This document shows positions 1 to 7,530 of a DNA stretch of 12,256 nucleotides, piece by piece (the first letter of the stretch is position 1; each line of letters opens with the position of its first letter). Position numbers and translations under genes: made by a program. The DNA lies in the NCBI GenBank assembly GCA_927798255.1, contig CAKMMH010000036.1, positions 1-12,256 of the forward strand. Direction: 5' to 3'. This DNA comes from an uncultured bacterium. Its GTDB lineage: Bacteria > Bdellovibrionota_C > UBA2361 > CAKMMH01. The notes under the pieces are model-generated. The model was not told the DNA's origin. It saw only the letters and a list, made by a program, of their open reading frames with translations, and ran no database searches.

Positions 1-339
1 AAAGATAACAAAAAAAAGAACATTAAAGAAGAAAATAAACAGCACATTGAAAATGGAAAAATAGAAGATTTAAAAGGAAAATCTAGGGCTTCTGGTAATA
101 AAAATCTTCAAAATACTTTAGAAAAAAATATGATTTCTGATAAGACAAGTAAAAATATCTTGAAACTTTATAATGAATTTCAGAATAAAAAGATATTTTC
201 GAGAAAAGATATTATGGCTATTCTTAATATTACACAAAGACCTGCATCAACTCTTATTAAAAAAATGTATTTATTAAAACTTATAGATAAAGTTCATGGG
301 GCAGGAAAGGGTAAATATAAGTTTTATAAATTAAATTAG
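1..339 (+). CDS. C-terminal part of a protein with a winged-helix domain (5' end outside window)
   Basis: The reading frame is open from the first base, so this is the last 112 codons of a longer gene, not a 69-residue gene starting at the ATG at 130. The first 40 or so visible residues are a Lys/Asn/Glu-rich linker. The remainder reads as a winged helix-turn-helix: a helix around ILKLYNEFQNKK, then FSRKDIMAILNITQRPAS, a recognition-helix-like TLIKKMYLLKLIDKV, and a Gly-rich wing ending KGKYKFYKLN. Such C-terminal domains are common in Fic-domain proteins and in AlbA_2/Schlafen-type divergent ATPases, where they are thought to bind DNA. The catalytic part lies outside the window, so the family is undecided. 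It ends in TAG and is followed by terminator hairpins. Confidence is good for a real gene end and moderate for the wHTH reading. Confidence 0.72.
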   Translation, partial: KDNKKKNIKEENKQHIENGKIEDLKGKSRASGNKNLQNTLEKNMISDKTSKNILKLYNEFQNKKIFSRKDIMAILNITQRPASTLIKKMYLLKLIDKVHGAGKGKYKFYKLN

Positions 340-423
340 TAATTGCCATAAGTAATTTATTAAATATGTAAAGAGATAGCTATCTTATTTTGAGATGATT
401 AACCGTCGAAAACAGGAAAATAC

Positions 424-481
424 AAAAAAAGCACGAAAAAATTAACCTTTGTTTAAGCCTTACTTTTCGTGCTTTTTTTTT
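424..481. terminator. Bidirectional intrinsic terminator
   Basis: The left arm (424-439, seven A, GCACG, AAAA) pairs perfectly with the right arm (464-481, TTTT, CGTGC, T-run) around a loop of about 24 nt. The T-run follows the stem on the plus strand and the A-run gives a U-run on the minus strand, so the hairpin can end transcripts from both sides. It sits between the wHTH gene fragment (+) and nifJ (-), which converge on it. Confidence 0.8.
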
Positions 482-491
482 CTTGCATATA

Positions 492-525
492 AAACGATGA
501 TAAATTTAAAAATTCATCATCGTTT
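492..525. terminator. Second hairpin downstream of nifJ
   Basis: AAACGATGAT (492-501) pairs with ATCATCGTTT (516-525) around a 14-nt AT-rich loop. It lies just downstream of the nifJ stop on the minus strand and is followed in that direction by only a short T stretch. It may support the stronger hairpin next to it or act as a 3' stabilising stem. Confidence 0.5.
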
Positions 526-532
526 CTATATC

Positions 533-3500
533 CTATAAATTAGCAAGCTTCTTATAATAATCATATCTTGCGTTAACATTCTCTTGAGCAATCTTAGCAA
601 GTTCTTCTGCACGCTCAGGATTAGATTTAACAAGCATCTTATAACGGTTCTCACCGTAAATATAATCAGAAAGTGGAATACTTGGTTCTTTTGAATCAAG
701 TGTAAGAGGGTTTTTACCTTCTTTAGCATTTTCTGGATTATATCTGTAAAGAAGCCAGTGTCCAGAATTTACCGCTTTCTTTTGTTCATTTAATCCATTT
801 CTTAAGTCAATACCATGAGCAATACAGTGAGCATAACAAATGATTAATGATGGTCCATCATAGTTTTCAGCTTCAAGTAAAGCCTTAACTGCGTGAGCAT
901 CATTTGCACCAAGTGAAATGCTTGCAACATATACATTCTTATAACTCATTGCATGAAGTCCAATGTCTTTCTTGCCTGTTGATTTACCAGCTGCAGCAAA
1001 TTGAGCAACAGCACCTGTTGGAGTTGACTTAGACATCTGTCCTCCTGTATTTGAATATACTTCAGTATCAAGAAGTAATACATTTACATTTTGTCCAGAA
1101 GCAAGCACGTGGTCTAATCCACCGTATCCAATATCGTATGCCCAACCATCACCTCCAAAGATCCAAACGCTTTTCTTAACAAGATAATCAGCAAGAGATA
1201 CAAGCTCTAAAGCTTCATCGCTAGAATCGTTCTTTAACGCATCTTTTAACTTAGCAACTCTTTCTCTTTGAGCATTGATTTCTTCCTCTGTGCTTTGAGA
1301 AGCAGTAAGAATTTCCTCTACTAAAGCGCTTCCTGCTTTATCTTTTAAAGCTTCAAGAAGTTCTTTTGCTTGAGCGTTTTTCTTATCTACTGTTAATCTA
1401 AATCCTAGACCAAACTCTGCGTTATCTTCAAATAGAGAGTTTGCCCAAGCAGGACCTCGTCCATCTTTGTTCTTAGCATAAGGAGTAGTAGGTAAGTTAC
1501 CACCATAAATAGAAGAACAACCTGTTGCATTTGCTACAAGCATTCTGTCACCAAAAAGCTGAGTTACAAGTTTGATGTATGGAGTTTCACCGCAACCTTG
1601 GCAAGCCCCAGAGAACTCAAATAATGGTTCAAGAAGTTGTGAACCTTTGACAGTGTTGTGCTGAACTTTATTTCTATCAGTGTAATCAATAGTGTTAAAG
1701 AAATCCCAACATTCTACTTCTTGCTTTCTAATTGGTTCAAATGGTACAAAGTTAAGAGCTTTACCGCCTTCAACTTTCTTACTCTTAGCAGGGCAGTTTT
1801 CTACGCATAGTCCACAACCTGTGCAGTCTTCACATGAAAGTTGTAAAGTAAACTTAGTTCCCTCTGGGAATGTCTTATCTTTAATATTGGCAGACTTAAA
1901 TCCAGCTGGTGCATTTTTTAGTTTATCTTCACTATATGCTTTCATTCTTATTACAGCGTGAGGACAAACTATTGAACACTTACCACATTGAATACAAGTT
2001 TCTGGATCCCACTCTGGAACTGAAAGTGCAATAGCTCTCTTTTCCCATTTTGTTGTTGCACTTGGGAATGTACCATCTGCAGGAAGGTCGCTAGTTTTTA
2101 AGCTTTCGCCTTCAAATGCCATCATTGGAGCAATTACTTTCTTTACGAACTCTGGAGCTTTGTCTGATACAACTTGACGTCTTGTAATTGTGCTTGTAAC
2201 TTGTTTTGGATAATCAATCTTATGTAAGTGTACAAGGCTTTCATCAACAACTTTGTAGTTCTTTTGAACGACTTCATCACCTTTCTTACCAAAAGTCTTT
2301 TTGATTGCAGCTTTAATTTTTTCAATAGCTTCATCTTTTGGTAAGATATTTGCAATTGCAAAGAAACAAGTTTGCATGATTGTATTTGTTCTTGTACCCA
2401 TTCCATTTTTAAGTGCTACATCATAAGCATTAATTGAATAGAATTGAATATCCTTATCAATTATTTCTTGTTGAAGCTCACGAGGAAGTTTATCCCAAAC
2501 TTCATCTGCTTCATATGGAGCATTTAATAAGAAAGTTGCACCTTTTGCAGCTTCTTTTAGTACGTCTAGTTTTTCAACAAAACTAAATTGGTGACAAGCA
2601 ACAAAGTTTGCATGATCAATTAAATAAATTGATTTAATCTTATTTTTACCAAAACGAAGGTGAGACTTTGTAAGACCTCCAGATTTCTTTGAGTCATATA
2701 CAAAGTATCCTTGAGTGTAGTTGTCAGTTTCGTTACCGATAATCTTAATAGAGTTTTTGTTAGCACCAACTGTACCATCAGAACCAAGACCAATGAAAAT
2801 ACCTCTAAATGTGCTTTCATCTTCAGTTCTAAAGTTAGGGTCATAAGTTAAGCTAGTGTTTGTTAAGTCATCTGTGATACCAACAGTAAAGTGATTCTTA
2901 GGAGTATCTTTCTTAAGTTCATCAAATACTGCTTTAATCATAGCAGGTGTGAATTCTTTTGAAGATAGACCGTAACGACCACCGATGATTTTTACTTTTC
3001 TATCAGTTTCTGCAAACGCAGCAACTGTGTCTAAGTAAAGAGGTTCACCTAAGGAGCCAGCTTCTTTTGTTCTATCTAAAACTGCGATGCTCTTAACAGT
3101 TGTAGGGATTGCGTCAATAAAATCTTTAACGCTAAATGGTCTAAATAGATGTACTTTTAATACACCAACTTTTTCGCCCATTTTTGAAGTCATGTAATCT
3201 ACAACTTCTTCAGTTGTCTCTGCACCAGATCCCATAAGAATTAAAATTCTTTCAGCATCTTTTGCTCCATAGTAATCGTAAAGGTCATAATGACGTCCTG
3301 TAACTTTCTCAAGTTTCTTCATTGCTTCTTTTACAATCTCTGGAGTTTTTTGATAATAAACGTTTGCTGCTTCTCTTGATTGGAAGAATACGTCAGCATT
3401 TTGTGCAGTACCACGAATAAATGGTCTATCAGGAGATAAACCTCTTTCTCTATGAGCTATAACATCTTTAATATCAATTAATGAACGAATTTCCTCTGGA

Positions 3501-4060
3501 GAAATAACTTCAATTTTATTAATTTCGTGAGATGTTCTAAAGCCATCAAAAAAGTGCATAAAAGGAACTCTAGCTTTTAGAGTTGACATATGAGCAACCA
3601 TTGCCATATCCATGCTTTCTTGAACTGAGCTTGAAGCTAACATTGCAAAACCAGTTTGTCTGCAAGCGTAAATATCACTATGATCGCCAAATATTGAAAG
3701 AGCGTGAGTTGCAAGAGTTCTTGCTGCTACATGGAAAACTGCTGATGTAAGCTCACCTGCAATTTTGTACATATTTGGGATCATTAAAAGAAGCCCTTGA
3801 GATGCGGTAAAAGTTGTACTTAATGCTCCTGCTTGAAGTGCTCCGTGAACTGCACCTGCTGCACCTCCTTCACTTTGCATTTCGTAAACTCTAGGAACTG
3901 TTCCGAAAACATTTTTAACATTTTTGGCACTCCAGCTATCTGAATGTTCTCCCATAGGAGAAGATGGAGTAATTGGGTAAATAGCAATTACCTCACTTAG
4001 ATTAAACGCCACATGAGCAGCAGCCTCATTAGCATCCATGATTGCTTTTTGATTAGTCAT
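533..4060 (-). CDS. nifJ: Pyruvate:ferredoxin (flavodoxin) oxidoreductase, single-chain
   Basis: Cytoplasmic enzyme that oxidises pyruvate with CoA to acetyl-CoA and CO2 and reduces ferredoxin or flavodoxin. The 1175-residue length is normal for the fused homodimeric form. In order: the N-terminal pyruvate-binding domain with YPITPSSPM (residues 28-36; Thr31) and Arg114 in VAARTLATHALSIFGDH; the central domain with LMGSGAET (275-282) and the GLGSDGTVGANK segment; the two-cluster ferredoxin domain with C689, C692, C695, C699 and C746, C749, C752, C756; and the TPP domain with GDGWAYDIGYGG (970-981) and YSNTGGQ (1002-1008). The proximal cluster cysteines are C820, C823, C848 and C1079. All expected catalytic residues are present, so it should be active. 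An additional cysteine, C743, precedes the second cluster. The ATG start is supported by an AAAAGGAA site (about 4068-4075). It lies 91 bp after the FKBP gene on the same strand. Confidence 0.98.
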   Translation of the reverse strand: MTNQKAIMDANEAAAHVAFNLSEVIAIYPITPSSPMGEHSDSWSAKNVKNVFGTVPRVYEMQSEGGAAGAVHGALQAGALSTTFTASQGLLLMIPNMYKIAGELTSAVFHVAARTLATHALSIFGDHSDIYACRQTGFAMLASSSVQESMDMAMVAHMSTLKARVPFMHFFDGFRTSHEINKIEVISPEEIRSLIDIKDVIAHRERGLSPDRPFIRGTAQNADVFFQSREAANVYYQKTPEIVKEAMKKLEKVTGRHYDLYDYYGAKDAERILILMGSGAETTEEVVDYMTSKMGEKVGVLKVHLFRPFSVKDFIDAIPTTVKSIAVLDRTKEAGSLGEPLYLDTVAAFAETDRKVKIIGGRYGLSSKEFTPAMIKAVFDELKKDTPKNHFTVGITDDLTNTSLTYDPNFRTEDESTFRGIFIGLGSDGTVGANKNSIKIIGNETDNYTQGYFVYDSKKSGGLTKSHLRFGKNKIKSIYLIDHANFVACHQFSFVEKLDVLKEAAKGATFLLNAPYEADEVWDKLPRELQQEIIDKDIQFYSINAYDVALKNGMGTRTNTIMQTCFFAIANILPKDEAIEKIKAAIKKTFGKKGDEVVQKNYKVVDESLVHLHKIDYPKQVTSTITRRQVVSDKAPEFVKKVIAPMMAFEGESLKTSDLPADGTFPSATTKWEKRAIALSVPEWDPETCIQCGKCSIVCPHAVIRMKAYSEDKLKNAPAGFKSANIKDKTFPEGTKFTLQLSCEDCTGCGLCVENCPAKSKKVEGGKALNFVPFEPIRKQEVECWDFFNTIDYTDRNKVQHNTVKGSQLLEPLFEFSGACQGCGETPYIKLVTQLFGDRMLVANATGCSSIYGGNLPTTPYAKNKDGRGPAWANSLFEDNAEFGLGFRLTVDKKNAQAKELLEALKDKAGSALVEEILTASQSTEEEINAQRERVAKLKDALKNDSSDEALELVSLADYLVKKSVWIFGGDGWAYDIGYGGLDHVLASGQNVNVLLLDTEVYSNTGGQMSKSTPTGAVAQFAAAGKSTGKKDIGLHAMSYKNVYVASISLGANDAHAVKALLEAENYDGPSLIICYAHCIAHGIDLRNGLNEQKKAVNSGHWLLYRYNPENAKEGKNPLTLDSKEPSIPLSDYIYGENRYKMLVKSNPERAEELAKIAQENVNARYDYYKKLANL

Positions 4061-4087
4061 ATATATATTCCTTTTAATAAAACACGC

Positions 4088-4122
4088 TCATACGCTTTAA
4101 TTGTTTAAATTAGAGCGTATGA
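4088..4122. terminator. Strong hairpin between the FKBP gene and nifJ
   Basis: Fifteen pairs, including one G-U, join 4088-4102 to 4108-4122 around a 5-nt loop (GTTTA). Read on the minus strand it begins about 30 nt after the FKBP stop and ends about 27 nt before the nifJ start. The sequence after it on that strand has only a GTTTTATT stretch, so termination may be partial. It could instead be a structured 5' leader of the nifJ mRNA if that promoter lies at 4123-4151. Which of these applies cannot be told from sequence alone. Confidence 0.5.
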
Positions 4123-4151
4123 AACTAAAAACTATGTATAAAATTTTTTAT

Positions 4152-4850
4152 TTATTTGAAGTCTAGAAGTTCAACTTCAAAGATTAAAAGAGAGTTTGGC
4201 TCGATTGCAGCGCCTGCACCGTTTTCTCCATAAGCAAGTTCTGGCTTAATGTAAAACTTAAATTTTGAGCCTTTATTCATAAGCTGAACACCTTCTGTCC
4301 ACCCTGGGATTACACCGCTAAGAGGAAATTCGATAGGTTCATTTCTTTTATAAGAGCTATCAAATTCTTTTCCATCAATTGTTGTTCCCTTATAGTGAAC
4401 TTTTACAGTGTTATCTTTTGTAGGTTTTGCACCTTGTCCTTCTTGTAAGATTTCGTATTGAAGCCCTGAAGCTGTCTCTTTAACATTTTTATTTTTCTTG
4501 TTTTCTTCTAAGAATTTTTTTGCGGCTTCTAAGTTTTTAGTTTTCATTTCTTCTATCATTTTTGTCTGATTTTCACGAAGTTTTGTGCTAACTCTATCTC
4601 TAATTTCATTCATCTCGTCTTCTGTAAGAGCAAGCTCTTTTCCATCAAATGCGTCATTTAACCCCTTTAAAAAGAAATCCTTGTTAATTTCCATAGGGAT
4701 TGCTTTTAAAGATTGCATAGTGTTTACGCCAACCATATAGCTAAATTTTTCTTCATCTGTATTCAATTTTATCTCCTTTTTATCGTTTAGACCTTTATTA
4801 CAAGCAAATAGTAATAAGGTGGCAGTAAGTAAAACTAGTGTTTTTTTCAT
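4152..4850 (-). CDS. FKBP-type peptidyl-prolyl cis-trans isomerase, lipoprotein
   Basis: Predicted envelope-anchored folding helper that catalyses cis-trans isomerisation of prolyl bonds. The 232-residue protein begins with a lipoprotein signal (MKK, a hydrophobic run, then LLFAC with lipidation Cys17). A helical, charged region follows (about 30-125), like the dimerisation arm of Mip/FkpA proteins. The FKBP domain fills roughly residues 127-232, with YKGTTIDGKEFDSSY, SGVIPGWTEGVQLM and AYGENGAG before the final FEVELLDF strand. The Tyr, Phe-Asp, Val-Ile, Trp and Tyr positions of the usual active site are present, so isomerase activity is likely. The start is well supported: AAAGGAG at 4859-4865 lies 8 nt before the ATG. 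It is on the same strand as nifJ downstream and the RNHCP gene upstream (132 bp gap). Mip, FkpA and other subfamilies cannot be separated by eye. Confidence 0.93.
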   Translation of the reverse strand: MKKTLVLLTATLLLFACNKGLNDKKEIKLNTDEEKFSYMVGVNTMQSLKAIPMEINKDFFLKGLNDAFDGKELALTEDEMNEIRDRVSTKLRENQTKMIEEMKTKNLEAAKKFLEENKKNKNVKETASGLQYEILQEGQGAKPTKDNTVKVHYKGTTIDGKEFDSSYKRNEPIEFPLSGVIPGWTEGVQLMNKGSKFKFYIKPELAYGENGAGAAIEPNSLLIFEVELLDFK

Positions 4851-4982
4851 TATTAAAACTCCTTTAAAAAAGAATTTACTTTAAGTATTCTAATAAGTTA
4901 TATATTACTATATTTAAAAAAAGATAAAAATAGCTTGAAATGAAAATCGCAACTTTTGATTAAAGCAGGAGAAGATAGAAAA

Positions 4983-5297
4983 TTAGCCTTTAAAAGCCTT
5001 ATTTTTTAATATTTCATAAATTACATCCATACTATCATTTTCTGAAATTTTATTTAGTTTTTGTGTTCCACATTTTATGCACTCATGTAAAATGTACTCT
5101 TTTCCGTTTTTTTTAATAAAATCAGTAGGTTTCATAAGCCCTTTACAAGGGTTATCGCGATCCCCTGGGTTAATATCCACGTGTTTTGAGTAAAGGCACT
5201 TTGGGCAATGATTTGTAAATCCATTTCCTTTGACAAATTCTCCACAATTTTCGCATGTAAAATCTTCGATGTATTTTGTAAATAGTTGTTTTTTCAT
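4983..5297 (-). CDS. RNHCP-type zinc-binding domain protein
   Basis: A 104-residue protein with the layout of the RNHCP domain: CENC (C15, C18), then TNHCPKC (residues 28-34; C31, C34), SKHVDINPGDR, NPCKGLM (C51), and HECIKCG (C73, C76) before an acidic tail. The two CxxC pairs plus CPKC suggest one or two zinc sites. The family is widespread and small, and its molecular role is not established, so no function is given. The start is the only ATG that fits the domain, but the bases upstream (on the minus strand TCATTTAAATATC before ATG) show no Shine-Dalgarno, which differs from the neighbours. It is divergent from the plus-strand orphan gene beginning at 5513, and the 215 bp between them should hold both promoters. 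Confidence 0.88.
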   Translation of the reverse strand: MKKQLFTKYIEDFTCENCGEFVKGNGFTNHCPKCLYSKHVDINPGDRDNPCKGLMKPTDFIKKNGKEYILHECIKCGTQKLNKISENDSMDVIYEILKNKAFKG

Positions 5298-5467
5298 GAT
5301 ATTTAAATGAAATGAAAAAATTTTTTATTATTTTATTTTATTTAGCTAAAAAAGTGAAGCATTTTCATATTGTGTGACGATTTAGGAATGAGAAGTAGTA
5401 TGAGGTTTAATATAATAAATTTTGCAAATTTGATTTGAATATGAGAGGTTTTAGTATTAATATATTT

Positions 5468-5485
5468 CTAATTATATAAAATTAG
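5468..5485. repeat. Short inverted repeat upstream of the orphan gene at 5513
   Basis: CTAATT (5468-5473) and AATTAG (5480-5485) form a perfect 6-bp inverted repeat around ATATAA, 27 nt before the start codon. It overlaps TATAAA (5475-5480), which could be a -10 element, so an operator is possible. AT-rich DNA makes such repeats frequent and I see no good -35, so support is weak. Confidence 0.25.
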
Positions 5486-5512
5486 TTTAAAAAATTTGGA
5501 GAACATTAATTC

Positions 5513-6205
5513 ATGGTAAAGATTGCAAAGCAACCAACAATTACAAATACTAAAACACAAAAAGTCGATCCTAAAGATACCGAGTATTCTATAAGAAATA
5601 ATAGTGATCTTAATATTTCGGTTTCGGTTGGTAAAAAAGAAGAACCTCGAAAAGTTGAGACTAAGATAGCAAGAGATAGGGAAAATATAAATAATCAACA
5701 AAGACTTGATACAGAACGCGCAAATAGAACTAATATCAATGTTAAAAACCAAGAGACTCAGAATCAGCAAAAATCTATTACGGTAGATGCAGCAAGTAAT
5801 TCTGTTTCAAAAAATGAAAACATTGAAGCTTCAAATTCAGTATCAAAAAACGAGACAATTAAAGCATCAAATTCGCTTGAAGGTGAAGTTAACTTTAAAA
5901 TAGAAGTTGATGATTCTTTAACAGTATCGGTAGATCCTAAAAAGTTACAAAGAAATGATGTTGTAATTGAAGGAAAAGTTTATAAGTTAAAAGATTTTAC
6001 TTTACCTAAAACTGATCCAGATGCGATAACTATTAGTGTCGATATGATACGTGGGCTTGCAAAAAAATTTTTAAATATTTCTATAGGTGGAGGCGATAGT
6101 TATGTAGCGCAAGCTAAATTAAAAGGGAGCGTTTCTAGTTTGTATGGTAGTGAAATGCATAAAAGTAATAAAAAAGAACCTGATCTTGTTATTATGGCTT
6201 CTTAA
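5513..6205 (+). CDS. Hypothetical protein with tandem 12-residue repeats
   Basis: I do not recognise this 230-residue protein. The first 90 residues are polar and rich in Asn, Lys, Thr and Gln, which suggests disorder. Residues 94-117 are two tandem copies of ASNSVSKNE-(N/T)-I-(E/K), followed by a partial third copy (ASNSL, from 118). The C-terminal half (about 125-230) has alternating hydrophobic residues (FKIEVDDSLTVSV, VIEGKVYKLKDFTL, AITISVDMIRGLA) that suggest a small folded beta-rich domain. There are no cysteines, no signal peptide and no membrane segment. The ATG at 5513 has GGAG at 5498-5501, at a somewhat long spacing. It opens a block of four small plus-strand genes ahead of the J-protein gene. 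The shape, a low-complexity N-terminus with a compact tail, fits a structural, adaptor or secreted effector protein, but nothing in the sequence selects among these. Confidence 0.8.
   Translation: MVKIAKQPTITNTKTQKVDPKDTEYSIRNNSDLNISVSVGKKEEPRKVETKIARDRENINNQQRLDTERANRTNINVKNQETQNQQKSITVDAASNSVSKNENIEASNSVSKNETIKASNSLEGEVNFKIEVDDSLTVSVDPKKLQRNDVVIEGKVYKLKDFTLPKTDPDAITISVDMIRGLAKKFLNISIGGGDSYVAQAKLKGSVSSLYGSEMHKSNKKEPDLVIMAS
5792..5875 (+). repeat. 36-bp tandem repeat within the orphan gene
   Basis: Two 36-bp units (5792-5827, 5828-5863) plus about 12 bp of a third encode ASNSVSKNENIE, ASNSVSKNETIK and ASNS. The units keep the amino acids while synonymous positions differ (for example AAGTAATTCTGTT against TTCAAATTCAGTA), so the duplication is not very recent and the repeated peptide seems to have been kept by selection. 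Confidence 0.75.
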
Positions 6206-6271
6206 TATTTAATTTAGTATTTAATGCTAAAGTTTTTTCTTTTTTAGGATTTTATAAAGGTATTTTTAATA

Positions 6272-6667
6272 ATGACGCTTGGAACATATAAACAAGATAT
6301 ATTTGATTTAGAGATACAGGCGTGGTGCTACGGATTAAAAAATTACCCTGGCCAAATCAATACAGATTTAGTGGCTGCAGTGTTAAATGAAGTTGCGCCC
6401 TGTTTCAAAGAGGCATTAAAAGCAAATTTACAATTTAGAGTTGTTGATATTGCTGAACAATTTGTCGAAGCTAGCCATTATGTAGTAGATCATTACACAA
6501 TCACAAAGTTAATATGTCAAAGTTTTCCAAATCCTAATGATTTATCAGACGATATGGACGAGTTATATTTAATTGCAAATATACTTGATGAAATCGAAGG
6601 TCAATATGTGGGATTTCATACAGTAATGGAAAATTATTGGAGCAATACTTCAAAAAGTGCTGCTTAA
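6272..6667 (+). CDS. Hypothetical protein, acidic and helical
   Basis: Unrecognised 131-residue protein. It is acidic and reads as mostly alpha-helical: FDLEIQAWCYGL, TDLVAAVLNEVAPCFKEAL, VVDIAEQFVEASHYVVDHY, and an acidic stretch LSDDMDELYLIANILDEIEG (residues 81-100). There is no signal peptide or membrane helix, so it is probably cytoplasmic. The ATG at 6272 is preceded by AAGG (6257-6260) and by TTTTAGGA, a string resembling those before other genes here. The gap from the previous gene is 66 bp and no terminator is visible, so the two may be co-transcribed. No domain family is suggested. The single, evenly open frame with ordinary codon use makes a real gene likely. Confidence 0.75.
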   Translation: MTLGTYKQDIFDLEIQAWCYGLKNYPGQINTDLVAAVLNEVAPCFKEALKANLQFRVVDIAEQFVEASHYVVDHYTITKLICQSFPNPNDLSDDMDELYLIANILDEIEGQYVGFHTVMENYWSNTSKSAA

Positions 6668-6839
6668 AAATTTCTTCCTTGTAAATCTTACCATATATAA
6701 TATAACCTATTAATTTTTATTACAATCAATTACGAATAATTATTACTAAAACTATTTGAAGCTATTTTTTCAATATAAACATCTAATTATCAAGTAAAGT
6801 TTGTATTTATAAAGTTTTATTTTAGGGTGTAGTTTTAAA

Positions 6840-7145
6840 GTGGCAAAAAGTAGTGAATTTTCAGAAAATTATTATGTTAAAGAATTCTTAACTTATTATG
6901 CTGGTTTTCTTGCAAATTTAACAGAAGACATGAAAAAAGAAGCTGATGAAAATTTAAATGAATTATGTTTAATTGATGAGAAAGCTAAGAATTTATTAAC
7001 CACTCCCGTTTATACAAAGTTTAAAAAGAAAAAATCAAACTTAATAAAATCTTTTAATGAAAAATTATTACAGAATATAGACGATAAAAAAGTTTTAAAG
7101 TCGCTTGATGTAGCAAAAGAATCACTTAAAAAATTTAATATTTAA
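6840..7145 (+). CDS. Hypothetical small helical protein (GTG start)
   Basis: Unrecognised 101-residue protein, rich in Lys, Glu, Asn and Leu, with heptad-like stretches (YYVKEFLTYYAGFLANL, FKKKKSNLIKSFNEKLLQN, VLKSLDVAKESLKKF). It reads as a helical-bundle or coiled-coil protein without membrane segments. The GTG start at 6840 is preceded by AGGG at 6824-6827. The string TTTTAGGGTGTAG followed by TAAAGTGG closely matches the leader of the J-protein gene, which also starts with GTG. A 172-bp gap precedes it, so it may have its own promoter. It ends only 13 bp before the next gene, so those two are probably one transcript. Confidence 0.72.
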   Translation: MAKSSEFSENYYVKEFLTYYAGFLANLTEDMKKEADENLNELCLIDEKAKNLLTTPVYTKFKKKKSNLIKSFNEKLLQNIDDKKVLKSLDVAKESLKKFNI

Positions 7146-7158
7146 TTTGGGGATAAAA

Positions 7159-7530
7159 ATGTTATTAGCTTATACATACAATTATAATATTAGACAAGAT
7201 AAGCCGTTTTTAGCAATAATGCCTGATTTGGCAATCGATAGATTGGCACTTCCTGTACCAATTGATAAATTAGCGATTTCAGATGTTGCGATTTTTTATG
7301 TGAGTAATCAAGAAGCAGTTACAGTTAGAAAAGAAGATAATGGTCTAGTTATAAAACCACTATCTGGGCAAAATCTTTACATAACAACAAACCTGGCAGA
7401 TCGCCCTGGTGTTTCGGCAAGAGAATTGAAAATTATAAGAGATCCTAAAACTTCAGCGTATATTTGTAATTATAAAAAAGAAAAAGATACGACTTGGAGG
7501 GAATGGACACCATATGCAGTACAATTATAA
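7159..7530 (+). CDS. Hypothetical protein, beta-rich (start placed at ATG 7159)
   Basis: Unrecognised 123-residue protein. The frame is open from a TTG at 7147, but GGGGA (7149-7153) lies 6 nt before the ATG at 7159. That makes the ATG the better start, because the TTG would overlap the ribosome-binding site. The protein has many short hydrophobic stretches split by charged turns (MLLAYTYNYN, FLAIMPDLAIDRLALPVPI, VAIFYVSN, QNLYITTNL, AYICNYKKEKDTTWREW), consistent with a small beta-rich fold. One cysteine is present (in YICNYK), and there is no signal peptide. It follows the helical-protein gene by 13 bp, and the two look like a translationally linked pair, which might encode partners. It ends in TAA, 127 bp before the J-protein gene. 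Confidence 0.72.
   Translation: MLLAYTYNYNIRQDKPFLAIMPDLAIDRLALPVPIDKLAISDVAIFYVSNQEAVTVRKEDNGLVIKPLSGQNLYITTNLADRPGVSARELKIIRDPKTSAYICNYKKEKDTTWREWTPYAVQL

Noticed and set aside
374..385. Perfect palindrome AGATAGCTATCT as an operator
   Set aside because: It lies downstream of the first gene and before a terminator, with no promoter nearby; probably chance in AT-rich DNA.
1692..1961. Plus-strand ORF inside nifJ
   Set aside because: Antisense shadow of the conserved ferredoxin-domain region of nifJ.
5411..5416. TATAAT as the -10 of the first orphan gene
   Set aside because: No acceptable -35 at 16-18 bp upstream, and such hexamers are frequent in AT-rich DNA.
5468..5770. Minus-strand ORF over the first orphan gene
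   Set aside because: It overlaps the plus-strand gene, which has a ribosome-binding site and in-frame repeats; its hydrophobic composition is the complement of Asn/Lys-rich coding sequence.
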